A stretch of 64,000 nt of DNA from an uncultured Pseudomonadales bacterium (GTDB taxonomy: Bacteria; Pseudomonadota; Gammaproteobacteria; Pseudomonadales; Azotimanducaceae), in the NCBI GenBank assembly GCA_937775265.1, contig CALKBV010000004.1, positions 1-64,000 on the forward strand. Reading direction: 5' to 3'. This document shows positions 17,251-25,438 of this stretch, one piece after another (position 1 is the first letter of the stretch; each line of letters begins with the position of its first letter). The notes beneath the pieces are model-generated. The model searched no databases, was not told the DNA's origin, and saw nothing but the letters and a program-made list of their open reading frames with translations. The position numbers and the translations under genes are program-made.

Positions 17251-17790
17251 ATGACTCATTCGAAAGGATTACCAGGATTACGCGGCACCGATCATTTAGG
17301 CATTACAGCACCAGACTTCGATGAAGCCGTCGATTTTTTTACCCATGTTCTGGGTTTAGAACCTTTCTATGAAATGGGCCCTTTTGAATCAAATGAAGAT
17401 GACTTTATGCTTGACATGTTAAACGTCAGTCCCCGAGCAGTGATCCGACGTGTTAAACAATTTCGTTGTGGCTCTAATACAAACATTGAGCTTTTCGAAT
17501 ACGAGAGCCCGGACCAGCGACGTGAAATGCCTAAAAACAGCGATTGGGGCGGGCACCATATCGCGCTCTATGTGGATGACATAGATGTCGCTATGGATCA
17601 TCTAAGGGCACACAAAGTAAGGCTCATGCCCGGAGGAGGAGGCCCAACTATAAAAGATGGTCCGGAAGCGGGACTTCGGTCTTGCTATTTTCTGACCCCC
17701 TGGGACATGCAGATGGAGCTCATTACCTATCCAGATGGAAAAGGCTACACCAAAGATACGGACCGAAGACTATGGGATCCACGGAGTTAA
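17251..17790 (+). CDS. VOC family protein
   Basis: A vicinal-oxygen-chelate protein of 179 residues. DHLGITAPDFDEAVDFFTHV opens the first module, HHIALYVDDIDVAMDHL the second, and MQMELITYPDG carries the C-terminal acidic residue. Putative metal ligands are the His of DHLG, the second His of HHIAL and the Glu of MELI. It begins with ATG in MTHSKGLPGLRGTDH. It is transcribed divergently from the bicupin gene and convergently with the following SDR. Its sequence is distinct from the other two VOC proteins in the window. Confidence 0.82.
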   Translation: MTHSKGLPGLRGTDHLGITAPDFDEAVDFFTHVLGLEPFYEMGPFESNEDDFMLDMLNVSPRAVIRRVKQFRCGSNTNIELFEYESPDQRREMPKNSDWGGHHIALYVDDIDVAMDHLRAHKVRLMPGGGGPTIKDGPEAGLRSCYFLTPWDMQMELITYPDGKGYTKDTDRRLWDPRS

Positions 17791-17969
17791 TCTCCGAGGA
17801 ATTCAGACAGCGTCTTCCGTAAGGAACATGAATTGCTTGCGGAAACTTTCCGCCCCTGGAATCAAACTTCTCCTTACACAGTATCTGACTTCGGCAATAA
17901 CTCCGAATCAGCCGACAGTTCCTGACACTCTATTCGCGGAAGTCCGCTTCCAGGTAACTGAGCCGCGCG

Positions 17970-18737
17970 TTACTTTCTGATCGCGTCAATTTGTTCCAGG
18001 CTGGTGGCTCTTGGAGTGGGGCCCATACCAAAATCGTAGCTGGCGCCTGTGTCCCCGCCCGGCCCCTGGTTGATGACATGACGAATAGCCAGATCGAGAT
18101 CTTCAACCTTCATCCCATTTTCAATCATCTGCGGTGCGAATTCGCGGAGCATCGGCGTATCAGTCGCGCCAAAGCAAAGCCCGTTAACACGAATACCCAT
18201 TTCTTTGAGTTCCTCTGCCCAGCTTTCAGTCAACCGCCAGAGCGCGAACTTCGCGCAATCGTATCCTGTGGCGGGACCACCAGTTAAATAGAATCCTGGG
18301 CGGACATGATCTGTCAGAATATTAATGATATTTGACGTGCCGGATTTTTCCAGCAAAGGTACAGCGGCAGCAGTACAGTAAAACGCACCCATCGCACACG
18401 AACCCATCGCATTATCGAACGCTCGGGTTTGCGTGTCCCAGTCAGAGGAGGTCAATTTGGTGTCACCGTACACTGCGGCGTTATTCACGAGCAGGTCGAT
18501 GTGATCAATTTTCCCTTTTAGATCATCAAAAACAGCACGTACAGCTTCCCGATCACTGATATCGCAGGTATAGCTGTGGCAGGTACCACCAGCAGATTCA
18601 ACCTGTGAGTGCGTCATCTTGTTCTCGGCCGTGTCTATATCCAGCGCAACAATCGTAGCGGACTCTTTCGCCCAGCTTGTTGCCACCTCACGGCCAATAC
18701 CCACCGCGCTACCTGTAACAAAAACAACTTGATTCAC
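17970..18737 (-). CDS. SDR family oxidoreductase
   Basis: Short-chain dehydrogenase with TGSAVGIGRE near the N-terminus, NNAAVYG as the NNAG motif and YDCAKFA as the active-site Tyr/Lys pair. The open frame extends 26 codons further upstream, but the GTG giving MNQVVFVTGSAVG (255 residues) is the better start: it places the Rossmann motif at the usual distance and has GGAA upstream. The C-terminus (GPTPRATSLEQIDAIRK) is untypical in lacking a VDGG ending. Likely an alcohol or ketone oxidoreductase of the surrounding pathway. Confidence 0.85.
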   Translation of the reverse strand: MNQVVFVTGSAVGIGREVATSWAKESATIVALDIDTAENKMTHSQVESAGGTCHSYTCDISDREAVRAVFDDLKGKIDHIDLLVNNAAVYGDTKLTSSDWDTQTRAFDNAMGSCAMGAFYCTAAAVPLLEKSGTSNIINILTDHVRPGFYLTGGPATGYDCAKFALWRLTESWAEELKEMGIRVNGLCFGATDTPMLREFAPQMIENGMKVEDLDLAIRHVINQGPGGDTGASYDFGMGPTPRATSLEQIDAIRK

Positions 18738-19179
18738 GACACTATTCCATTTGTGAGTCCTGTGAAGATACACGGTGATTAGCATCAGGTGAACCTTTAT
18801 GTGTGCTTGAAGCACCTAAAAAACCAGGCTGAAATTTTCCGTATAGGTGCAGGAGCCCAGCCCAGGTGGACGGGCGCCCGAACCCAGACCTGTATACCAT
18901 TCGGTAACCACCTGCCCTGCTGCGCCAACATCGACTGAAACAATACCCACCGAAACAGTGCCCACAAAAACAATCCCCACAAAAACAATGCCGAAGGGTC
19001 TTTCGATATACAGGGACGCTCTGATTTTGTCTGTTCTGATGGAGACGAAAAGCTTATTCCACAGGTTTCAAAACGCAAACTGTGGCACAGGATGCTATTG
19101 CCGGCAGGAAAGTTTATGAGAACTAAGACTGTGCATTATTGTGGGAAACCGCATCCAAAAAAAGAGTAAAATTCTCACT
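18738..19179. other. intergenic stretch with minisatellite
   Basis: A gap of about 440 bases between the SDR start and a collapsed monooxygenase gene. It contains the four-copy 15-base repeat described separately. No other feature stands out. Confidence 0.4.
18934..18993 (+). repeat. imperfect 15-base tandem repeat, four copies
   Basis: The units ACTGAAACAATACCC, ACCGAAACAGTGCCC, ACAAAAACAATCCCC and ACAAAAACAATGCCG lie head to tail. The period is a multiple of three, and one plus frame reads as T-E-T-I-P-like pentapeptides. No credible gene surrounds it, so it is either a slippage-made minisatellite or a remnant of a repetitive protein gene. Confidence 0.7.
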
Positions 19180-19467
19180 ATGCAAGACGATACTCAATAT
19201 TTGAAACCGTCATCATCGGCACCGGATTTTCAGGTTTACTAGCGGCGATACGGGGGAAAAGAAAGTACTATTGATGTTAGAAGCAAACTTCAACGCGAAT
19301 ATATGACAAAAATGAAAAATGCCATGAAATCAACCGTCTGGCAAAACGGCAGCTGCGAACCCTTCTATAGGAAAGGTAAGACTGGAGAGGTGATTACTCT
19401 GTCACCCGAATCCATGGTCAATTTCATTTTTTCGCGGAAGTGGTTTCATTCAAGAGATTACCAATAA
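19180..19467 (+). pseudogene. collapsed flavin-containing monooxygenase gene
   Basis: The plus strand holds both ends of a flavoprotein monooxygenase with the middle missing. An ATG at 19180 begins MQDDTQY, and a neighbouring frame continues FETVIIGTGFSGLLAAI, a perfect FAD-binding start. Within a few codons a third frame gives the family's C-terminal section: REYMTKMKNAMKSTVWQNGS, then a Cys/Tyr-containing stretch and LSPESMVNFIF, ending at 19467. About 400 residues are absent and two frame changes are needed. It is not functional. Confidence 0.75.
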
Positions 19468-19590
19468 TTGAAGTAGACCCCGATCAGCTATCCCGATTCA
19501 GCTATCAAGGATACAGATCAGTCTTTCCTGCAAGGCCTCGTACATAGCAATTGGGTATCAGCGGATTACCATCTCGTTTCCCCTATTCAC

Positions 19591-20166
19591 TCAAGAAGAT
19601 TCAAACCCTTCGGAAAAATCATACTTGAAATGCGGGTCGCCTGTGACACGGCCATCCGCATGAACAATGTGTGTTTCCGGGCTGGCTATGTCCAAAAAGT
19701 CCTGAACCGTAAATAGTCCCAGAATTTCGCTGTTCGGGTTCGGCTCAACATGATTCTGCAAAAGGACTTCGCTGTCACTCTCGAAGATACCACGCGCCTC
19801 AAAGCCTTCCGGGCAATCGCTAAACGGCGTATGAAATGATCCTGGCGCCTCATAAGAAAACATGCCGTTGTCGACGCTGTTAGTACCCTCACGGTAACCA
19901 AACCAGCCTTTGGTCGTAAACGACATCGCTCGACAAATATGAAAGTGGGAAGGAAAGTCAGGCGCACCCGGGTCCATGCGGAATGCGTAGGCCACTGTGT
20001 TCGTAGGCACATGAACCGTTAGCGCCTTAAAGTAAGATCCTTCAGCGACCTCTACCCATTCAAGGTCATTCGCCTGAATATCGGCGGTAATTCGATCGAG
20101 TTGAGCAAATCCAGAGCCCATAGCCATACCTTTTTTAAGTGAAATATTACGCCCATCAAGCACCAT
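19591..20166 (-). CDS. cupin domain protein
   Basis: A 191-residue single-domain cupin. FPSHFHICRAMSFTTKG provides the HxH metal motif and YEAPGSFHTPF the second His motif. It resembles the ChrR-type/2,4'-dihydroxyacetophenone dioxygenase cupins and so may be a distant partner of the bicupin at 15897. The first ATG (MVLDGRNISLKKG) has no clear ribosome site, and Met14 or Met16 are possible starts. Function is not known; binding or oxygenating a small aromatic or keto compound is a guess. Confidence 0.7.
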   Translation of the reverse strand: MVLDGRNISLKKGMAMGSGFAQLDRITADIQANDLEWVEVAEGSYFKALTVHVPTNTVAYAFRMDPGAPDFPSHFHICRAMSFTTKGWFGYREGTNSVDNGMFSYEAPGSFHTPFSDCPEGFEARGIFESDSEVLLQNHVEPNPNSEILGLFTVQDFLDIASPETHIVHADGRVTGDPHFKYDFSEGFESS

Positions 20167-20584
20167 CGGCGAAAAATAGTAAAGTCCGTGATGTTCATAA
20201 AAACTTTAGTGCGTTCCCCTACGGCTGCTTGATTAATTATCTGCCAAAAGAATCCGACTAGCGCCAGGCCTAAAGATGACCAGGTTGCTTATCGCTTGCG
20301 CTCCCCACGAGGCAGGTCAACACCTATTCCCTGCAGGGAACAGGTTCACACGGCGGGCCTTAGGAGAACGGGATTCATAGAGTTTCATATGGTTAGCCTT
20401 GTTGTTTTGCGGCTGGATCAGATTCCAACGCTAAAACTTTACCCGTTGCTGAAAAACCAATTTCCCCGCCTGCGGCTATTCGAGTACAGTCAGTTGATGC
20501 TTATGTAGGGCACAAAAGTCGCTGAAAATTCATTGGGCTTACAGTGACAAACTCGCACCAACATAGCGAACCGAGGAGTTGGTA
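20167..20584. other. intergenic stretch with a possible LysR-like fragment
   Basis: A gap of about 418 bases between the cupin start and the sulfotransferase. From 20389 to 20508 (plus) a 39-codon frame reads LRLDQIPTLKLYPLLKNQF, then PRLRLFEY. This faintly resembles the effector-domain entry of LysR regulators (IPT...YLLP.L...FP.L.L). The match is weak and nothing else of a regulator is present. Confidence 0.3.
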
Positions 20585-21220
20585 ATGACTATTTCATTAA
20601 TCGGGGCCGGCTACGGTCGCACAGGCACGCTTTCCCTCAAGTCAGCCTTAGAGACATTGGGCTACAACAAATGCCATCACATGATCGAGGTCATACGAAA
20701 TCCTGGTGAATCGGAAAAATGGTTACAGGCAATTGATGCAAAAACCGTTAACTGGGCAAGCCTGCTCAAAGGATATGAAGCCACTGTCGACTGGCCGGCC
20801 TGCCACTTCTACCAGGAGTTGGCTGACTATTACCCAAAAGCAAAAGTACTACTAAGCATCAGGGATCCGCTTGATTGGTTCGAAAGCATGTCTGCAACGA
20901 CACTTGGCGTGATACGAAAAAGAATGCAGGCAAGTAATGCCGGTCAACCAAAAAACCTGGGGACCGAGCTCGTCGTCAATGCAGCTTTTGGCGGAGAGAT
21001 TGATGATGCTGAGCACGCCATCAGAATGTTTAACCAGCATACGAAAGAAGTCGTGGATATCATCGATTCGGATCGATTGTTGATCTACAACGTTCGCGAG
21101 GGCTGGGAGCCGCTTTGCCAATTTTTGGATAAACCGGTACCTGATGCACCCTTCCCACGCGTAAACTCCAGAGATGAGTTTGAAGAAATATTTTTTGGCA
21201 GTAGTCTTAAGAAAGATTAG
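20585..21220 (+). CDS. sulfotransferase family protein (Sulfotransfer_4 type)
   Basis: A 211-residue protein with the P-loop-like GAGYGRTGTLSLKSALETLG at its N-terminus (5'-phosphosulfate loop). LSIRDPLDWFESM is the expected 3'-phosphate-binding strand and loop. It belongs to the short single-domain family often labelled as a hypothetical or epimerase-like protein. The ATG at 20585 is chosen over an upstream TTG because GAGGAG lies 6 bases before it. It ends 34 bases before an SDR gene on the same strand, with which it is probably co-transcribed. It may sulfate, or only bind, an alcohol of the local pathway. Confidence 0.82.
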   Translation: MTISLIGAGYGRTGTLSLKSALETLGYNKCHHMIEVIRNPGESEKWLQAIDAKTVNWASLLKGYEATVDWPACHFYQELADYYPKAKVLLSIRDPLDWFESMSATTLGVIRKRMQASNAGQPKNLGTELVVNAAFGGEIDDAEHAIRMFNQHTKEVVDIIDSDRLLIYNVREGWEPLCQFLDKPVPDAPFPRVNSRDEFEEIFFGSSLKKD

Positions 21221-21254
21221 ATAGAAACCTTTCCATGGAACCGGTTGGTAAAAT

Positions 21255-22100
21255 ATGACGATAACTTCATTGGAAGGTAAGACGGTCCTGATCACCGGGG
21301 GCGCAAGGGGCATAGGTAAAGGCATCGCGAGAGCCTGTCTTGAAGAGCGTGCGCAGGTTGTTATCACCAACCTGGATATTGCCGTCGGCAAAGAAACCGA
21401 GGAGGAGCTATCCAGCCAGGGATCAATCCGAGCCATGCGCTGCGATGGTACCGACCGCCTGGCCGTCGACGAACTTATGGAAGACGTCTGGGCTAATGAA
21501 GGCCCAATAGATGTGGTGTTCAGTAACTCCGGTCGCGGTTTCAGCGCCAGCACGCTGGAAGCGTCGATGGAGGATGTAAACGACATCTTCTCAACAAACT
21601 ACAATTCGGCCGTTAATCTGGCACAGAGTTACATTCCCAGGATAATCGCGCTTGATCGTCCTGGGCATATTATGTTTACAGGCTCGGAACACTCGGTCGG
21701 ACTACCCGCCGGTAACGAAGGGCTGAATTTTGGCTTCTACGGTGCGACCAAGCATGCACTACTTGCGCTGGCAGAATGGCTGAGAGCTGACCTTCAACAG
21801 ACGTGTATGTCCGTCAGTTTGTTGATGCCTGGCCCGGTTCTGACAGAAAGCCTGGCGGCTACGTTCAAAATCCTCGAAGCAGATCCTGAAAACCAGCAGA
21901 TTCGGCAGCAGTTCAGCAAAGAGGTAGAAGCCCTACTCCGCGAGCGCATTATCTCGACCCAGCAATGCGCCCAACTCGCGCTCCAGGGTTTGAAGCAAGG
22001 CCTGTTTTACATACCGACCCAGTCTTACATCAAATCAGACATTGACCGCCGCCATGAGGAGCTCGAACGGGCATTTTTCGTATTGGACGACGGTCAGTGA
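21255..22100 (+). CDS. SDR family oxidoreductase
   Basis: The 281-residue short-chain dehydrogenase has TGGARGIGKG at residues 14-23 and SNSGRG in place of NNAG. The active site is YGATKHA. The C-terminal extension (about 30 residues after the fold) contains YIPTQSYIKSDIDRRHEELE, a feature also seen in other long SDRs of this region. It follows the sulfotransferase gene closely on the same strand and is convergent with the SDR at 22116, with 15 bases between the stops. Confidence 0.87.
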   Translation: MTITSLEGKTVLITGGARGIGKGIARACLEERAQVVITNLDIAVGKETEEELSSQGSIRAMRCDGTDRLAVDELMEDVWANEGPIDVVFSNSGRGFSASTLEASMEDVNDIFSTNYNSAVNLAQSYIPRIIALDRPGHIMFTGSEHSVGLPAGNEGLNFGFYGATKHALLALAEWLRADLQQTCMSVSLLMPGPVLTESLAATFKILEADPENQQIRQQFSKEVEALLRERIISTQQCAQLALQGLKQGLFYIPTQSYIKSDIDRRHEELERAFFVLDDGQ

Positions 22101-22115
22101 ATTCAATATTGAAAA

Positions 22116-22892
22116 TTACTTAACGTTTGTTTGCCCACCATCGACCGGAATCATTTGCCCGGTGATAAAACGCGAACCATCACCCGCGAGGAACACCATA
22201 ACCGGTCCTAAATCCTCGTCGGGATCACCGTACTTCTGACCCATGGCGATTGACTGATGATTCTGCCAGTAGCTCGCGGTTTTATCATCCTCTGTCATGG
22301 TCGCCATCGCTTCCTCGTACATCGGCGTCGCCATCGCGGGAAGAATAGCGTTTACTCGAATATTATCCTTCCCCCATGTTCCTGCGGCAGTCCTGGTCCA
22401 GGAATGAACAGCGCCCTTAGCGGCAGAATAGGCAGCAGCGCCGGGCTCCGGCCTTTGCCCAGAGATAGAACCGAAATTTAAAATTGAACCACCACCCGAA
22501 TCCTTCATATAACGAGCCGCAACCTGGTTAGTTAACATCGTGCCGCGCACGTTAACTGCAAACATTAGGTCCCAATCTTCGACGGTAACATCGCCGGCGT
22601 CAGATCCCCGCTGAATTGCGGCAGGATGCGCAAGTACGTCAAGCCCACCCATTGCTGCCACAGCTGTCGCAAAAACCGATTCAACGCTGGTTTTATCCGA
22701 GACATCAACGTGCATATAACCCGCCTTACCTGGGCCTGATTTAGTCGCCTCACTGGAGACTTCGGCTCCAGTGTCATCGGTAACATCCATACCAATAACA
22801 TGGGCACCTTCACGAACATAAGCTCGCAAAGTCGCCGCACCCATACCACGGGCTGATCCCGTCACAATAATTCGTTTACCTTTTAACTGCAT
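22116..22892 (-). CDS. SDR family oxidoreductase
   Basis: The 258-residue short-chain dehydrogenase has TGSARGMGAATL (glycine motif with Met replacing Ile), HPAAIQ in place of NNAG, and YSAAKGA as the catalytic pair. It ends in the classical MIPVDGGQTNVK, so it is a typical tetrameric SDR with the usual C-terminal dimer segment. The loss of a standard NNAG motif is a mild oddity. It is transcribed divergently from the SnoaL-like gene at 23078, sharing about 185 bases of upstream sequence. Confidence 0.87.
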   Translation of the reverse strand: MQLKGKRIIVTGSARGMGAATLRAYVREGAHVIGMDVTDDTGAEVSSEATKSGPGKAGYMHVDVSDKTSVESVFATAVAAMGGLDVLAHPAAIQRGSDAGDVTVEDWDLMFAVNVRGTMLTNQVAARYMKDSGGGSILNFGSISGQRPEPGAAAYSAAKGAVHSWTRTAAGTWGKDNIRVNAILPAMATPMYEEAMATMTEDDKTASYWQNHQSIAMGQKYGDPDEDLGPVMVFLAGDGSRFITGQMIPVDGGQTNVK

Positions 22893-23077
22893 ATTCTAAA
22901 AACCCTCTAAAATTCGTGATGTTCAAAGTATAGCTCAGTCAAATTGATCATCCGGCTTAACCCAAATTAGACTTAATAGGGTCAGAATCAAAAAGGGCCC
23001 AGCTAAAGTGCCGGGATGAGATTGATTCAATTCCACATTGAGTTTACTCTTTTTGAAAATAAACAGAGTTTGACACT

Positions 23078-23545
23078 ATGTCTGAAAATCGATTTGCTAT
23101 CGTTGCTGACAAGCACGAAATTGAAACGTTACAACGGCTCTATGCAAAGGCTACGGACTTGATTGGTCACGGCACAAAAGAAACATTTGAGGAAGGTAGA
23201 GAGATCTACCGCAGAATCTATACGGACGATGTTGATATCCGCACGGCGAATACAGGCGATGAACCTTTTATAGCCAAAGGCCCTAACGCCTGGGCTGACG
23301 TTTGTCGCGAGGCACTGAAGGACTACACGGGCACACAGCATTTAATAGGCACACAACTTACTGACGTTAATGGCGACGAAGCCCAGATGGAAAGTTATCT
23401 GAACGCCTGGCACAAAAACCCCGATCTAACCGTCTATTACTTCCTGGGCACCTATATTTCAAAAGCACGGCGAATGCCTGAAGGCTGGAAAATCTACGAT
23501 ATGACATTACGCCTCGATACGAGTGGCACTGTACAAACAACCTAA
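23078..23545 (+). CDS. SnoaL/NTF2-like fold protein
   Basis: A 155-residue protein of the NTF2-like superfamily: an N-terminal helix pair (KHEIETLQRLYAKATDLI), then FIAKGPNAWADVCREAL, TQHLIGTQL and YYFLGTYISKARRMPEGW, following the curved-sheet pattern of SnoaL-like domains. Such proteins act as cyclases, dehydratases, isomerases or binding proteins for cyclic ligands such as steroids. Active-site residues cannot be assigned. It is followed after 38 bases by the S4-domain gene, which probably shares its transcript. Confidence 0.7.
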   Translation: MSENRFAIVADKHEIETLQRLYAKATDLIGHGTKETFEEGREIYRRIYTDDVDIRTANTGDEPFIAKGPNAWADVCREALKDYTGTQHLIGTQLTDVNGDEAQMESYLNAWHKNPDLTVYYFLGTYISKARRMPEGWKIYDMTLRLDTSGTVQTT

Positions 23546-23583
23546 CTTAAAGAACTCGGGGTATGGTGAGAGGGTAACAACCA

Positions 23584-23796
23584 ATGAGGAAAGTTGAAAT
23601 CACTAGAGAGCCAGTCGAGCTCTACAAAATCCTGAAATTCGAAGGACTGGTTACCACCGGTGGCGAGGCTAAATTACTGATTGCCGACGGACAAGTGACC
23701 GTCAATGGTGAGATTGAAACCCGTCGACGGAAGAAGATTGTTAATGGCGATGTTATTGAGTTCAGTGGCGAGAAATTGCAGATGCAATTGGTATGA
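23584..23796 (+). CDS. small RNA-binding S4 domain protein, YbcJ-like
   Basis: A 70-residue protein that is essentially a single S4 domain: LYKILKFEGLVTTGGEAKLL, then the second helix and turn IADGQVTVNGEIETRRRKK, and a closing VIEFSGEKL strand. It matches the small YbcJ-type S4 proteins that bind RNA, and the length is normal for them. It is probably housekeeping and unrelated to the catabolic neighbours. A 10-base perfect hairpin follows the stop. Confidence 0.88.
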   Translation: MRKVEITREPVELYKILKFEGLVTTGGEAKLLIADGQVTVNGEIETRRRKKIVNGDVIEFSGEKLQMQLV

Positions 23797-23801
23797 TTTA
23801 A

Positions 23802-23826
23802 TTAAGAGGGTCAGAAACCCTCTTAA
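23802..23826. terminator. hairpin after the S4 gene
   Basis: TTAAGAGGGT and its exact complement ACCCTCTTAA surround a CAGAA loop, starting 5 bases after the S4 stop. There is no T-run after it on the plus strand, but the flanks are A/T-rich on the left side. It could serve as a terminator, or mainly protect the 3' end of the RNA. Confidence 0.5.
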
Positions 23827-23869
23827 CGCAAGCTTGCCGATACGCTGACCCCGTTACTTGGTAATATCG

Positions 23870-24072
23870 CTAGAAGGCATTAGATCCGACGGGGAAAGCC
23901 ATGTGCACGCTCATCATATTGTCTTCGCGCAGATTCTTGATCGGCTGATAGTCTGGCCTTACCTGAACCCGCGATAGGCATCTACAGATGGGAATTGCGA
24001 CAGGATCATCGACTGGCGGTTGAAGCTACCGCGAAGCACCTCAAACTTGTCGCCAATGAGATACGCAGCGAT
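23870..24072 (-). pseudogene. frameshifted DUF1330 gene remnant
   Basis: The minus strand reads AAYLIGDKFEVLRGSFNRQ, then ILSQFPSVDAYRGF, then breaks. A second frame continues RPDYQPIKNLREDNMMSVHM and ends in VGSNAF-stop. Together these match the DUF1330 pattern E-v-l-e-G, v-i-eFPS-eaa-aF, sPEYQplk-lR. The N-terminal part is closed by a TAA, and one frame change breaks the rest. It lies between the S4 gene and the MaoC gene, downstream of the latter on the same strand, and may be a lost last gene of the Rieske operon. Confidence 0.65.
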
Positions 24073-24123
24073 TTAGCCAGTCAGATTTGGCTTGTTCCGC
24101 GACGGCGGATTTCTTGGTGATTT

Positions 24124-24558
24124 TTAAACATCATTCTCTACCGAACTCTTCAGCGCAACTCTTGCCGAGCCTATGGCTATCGATCGGCCGGTCTCGTCAA
24201 TCTGTGCAAGTTCCAGATCAACCACCATTTCATCCTCGACATGATCTAGCGCTATGACTTTACCACTGGCTGTTAACAGTTGATCTTTGAAAAAGGGCCC
24301 CCGAAGCTTCGCCGAGACTGAAACAATGCGGCCATCATCACCTATCCAGGCTCTTAACATGGCATGAAAAAATGCCAATTGAAGCGGCGCCATTGCAAAG
24401 GGCGCGGGGAACTCTTCTGCCTCAGCCACGGCATAATCCCAATGGTGTGCAGCAAATTCATCATTAACTGCAGCAAACCGATTCCAATGTTCAATCGTAC
24501 CTCTGCGTTCAAACACTGGCAGCTGTTCACCAACCGCTAGTTTATCGATACGAGTCAT
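24124..24558 (-). CDS. MaoC-like hot-dog dehydratase/hydratase subunit
   Basis: A protein of 144 residues with a hot-dog fold pattern. The region AAVNDEFAAHHWDYAVAEAE resembles the hydratase-2 motif, with Asp and His in the expected order although the GDxNPxH form has diverged. The longer open frame starts at 24636, but the ATG in MTRIDKLAVGEQLPVF is chosen because GGGAG precedes it and it avoids overlap with the upstream gene. Paired with the FAS1-like protein just upstream, it would form a two-chain enoyl-CoA hydratase, as in split MaoC systems of steroid and branched-acid degradation. Confidence 0.78.
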   Translation of the reverse strand: MTRIDKLAVGEQLPVFERRGTIEHWNRFAAVNDEFAAHHWDYAVAEAEEFPAPFAMAPLQLAFFHAMLRAWIGDDGRIVSVSAKLRGPFFKDQLLTASGKVIALDHVEDEMVVDLELAQIDETGRSIAIGSARVALKSSVENDV

Positions 24559-24596
24559 ATTGCACTCCCAAGCCCCTGCCTTTCCCAAACACTGCA

Positions 24597-25142
24597 TCAA
24601 TATCTGACAAATACCGACTCTGTGGTGCGGACCCAATCACCAGATTGGTTGTGCCATTCGTTAGACAGCGTCGTGTAAAGCATGCGACCCATCTGCCCAT
24701 CGCGCTCAAAATATTCACTGATGCGGACAGCCGAGCGAATAACATCTCCGGGGCGAATCCGGACTCGCCCATGCTGCTCTCGAATTTCAGTCAGTAAAAT
24801 CGCTTTGTATTCGGGTGGTTGTACGCCAAGTTCATCTTCACTAAAAGCGGTCTGGGCAACTTTCGGGTCAGTCAACGATGGCTTCGCTGTACTCCACGCA
24901 AACGGATTGAATTCTTCAGGCGCGACGATGCAGCCAAACTGAGTAGTAGCGGCGTAGTCCTCGTCCCAGAATTGTCGTGGTGGAAGCTCAGGATAGTAAA
25001 CCGCGATGGCCCACTTACGAATGTCAGAAATAGCAACCGGATGAGACGTGGATTCGCGCATAACCACTCCCACGATGTTTCGCATATCATCAGTCACTAA
25101 ACTTTCGGTTAATGAACCCTCGGTCTCAGAACTCTCAGCCAT
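24597..25142 (-). CDS. FAS1-like/MaoC N-terminal-type dehydratase subunit
   Basis: A 181-residue hot-dog protein of the FAS1-like dehydratase type (MaoC_dehydrat_N). Features include the N-terminal STSHPVAISDIRKWAIAVYY, typical of this family, and the segment VRIRPGDVIRSAVRISEYFE, which corresponds to the central strand and turn. This family lacks a full catalytic motif and normally supplies the non-catalytic half of a split hydratase. The start of the MaoC gene follows 38 bases after its stop. It is the fourth gene of a five-gene minus-strand unit headed by a PPOX protein and a Rieske oxygenase. Confidence 0.8.
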   Translation of the reverse strand: MAESSETEGSLTESLVTDDMRNIVGVVMRESTSHPVAISDIRKWAIAVYYPELPPRQFWDEDYAATTQFGCIVAPEEFNPFAWSTAKPSLTDPKVAQTAFSEDELGVQPPEYKAILLTEIREQHGRVRIRPGDVIRSAVRISEYFERDGQMGRMLYTTLSNEWHNQSGDWVRTTESVFVRY

Positions 25143-25171
25143 TAGTCGCTCCCACTGCCGTGTCGCACAAA

Positions 25172-25438
25172 CTATTTATCACCCTCGTGTGTGTGCTCTT
25201 GGATTGGATCCTGGGAACTCAGCCGGTGACTTACGGTCGCGCGGTTAATGCTCATCCATATACACATTTCAGGATCAACATCATAGACTTCGCCTTCTAT
25301 CCAACGGCCAATACCATCGAACAGACCCACTGCACCGTCAGGCCTCGTTACCCTGACGCGATCAGGTCCATCCGGCGTGTACACGGCGCCACTAAACCCA
25401 TGCCGGATACCACCTTGTAACTTATTTTTTGACGTCAT
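25172..25438 (-). CDS. small conserved-looking hypothetical protein
   Basis: An 88-residue protein that I do not recognise. It has VRVTRPDGAVGLFDGIGRWI, then EGEVYDVDPEMCIWMS, suggesting a small beta-rich domain, and a polar C-terminus (SSQDPIQEHTHEGDK). Its ATG overlaps the Rieske stop by four bases (ATGA), which indicates translational coupling. It therefore probably works with the oxygenase, as a small accessory subunit or ligand-binding protein. It is not a ferredoxin (only one Cys) and not a typical beta subunit. Confidence 0.65.
   Translation of the reverse strand: MTSKNKLQGGIRHGFSGAVYTPDGPDRVRVTRPDGAVGLFDGIGRWIEGEVYDVDPEMCIWMSINRATVSHRLSSQDPIQEHTHEGDK

Noticed and set aside
20852-21586. 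244-residue minus-strand frame across the sulfotransferase and SDR
   Set aside because: It spans two well-supported genes on the other strand and their gap, with Ser-rich low-complexity content.
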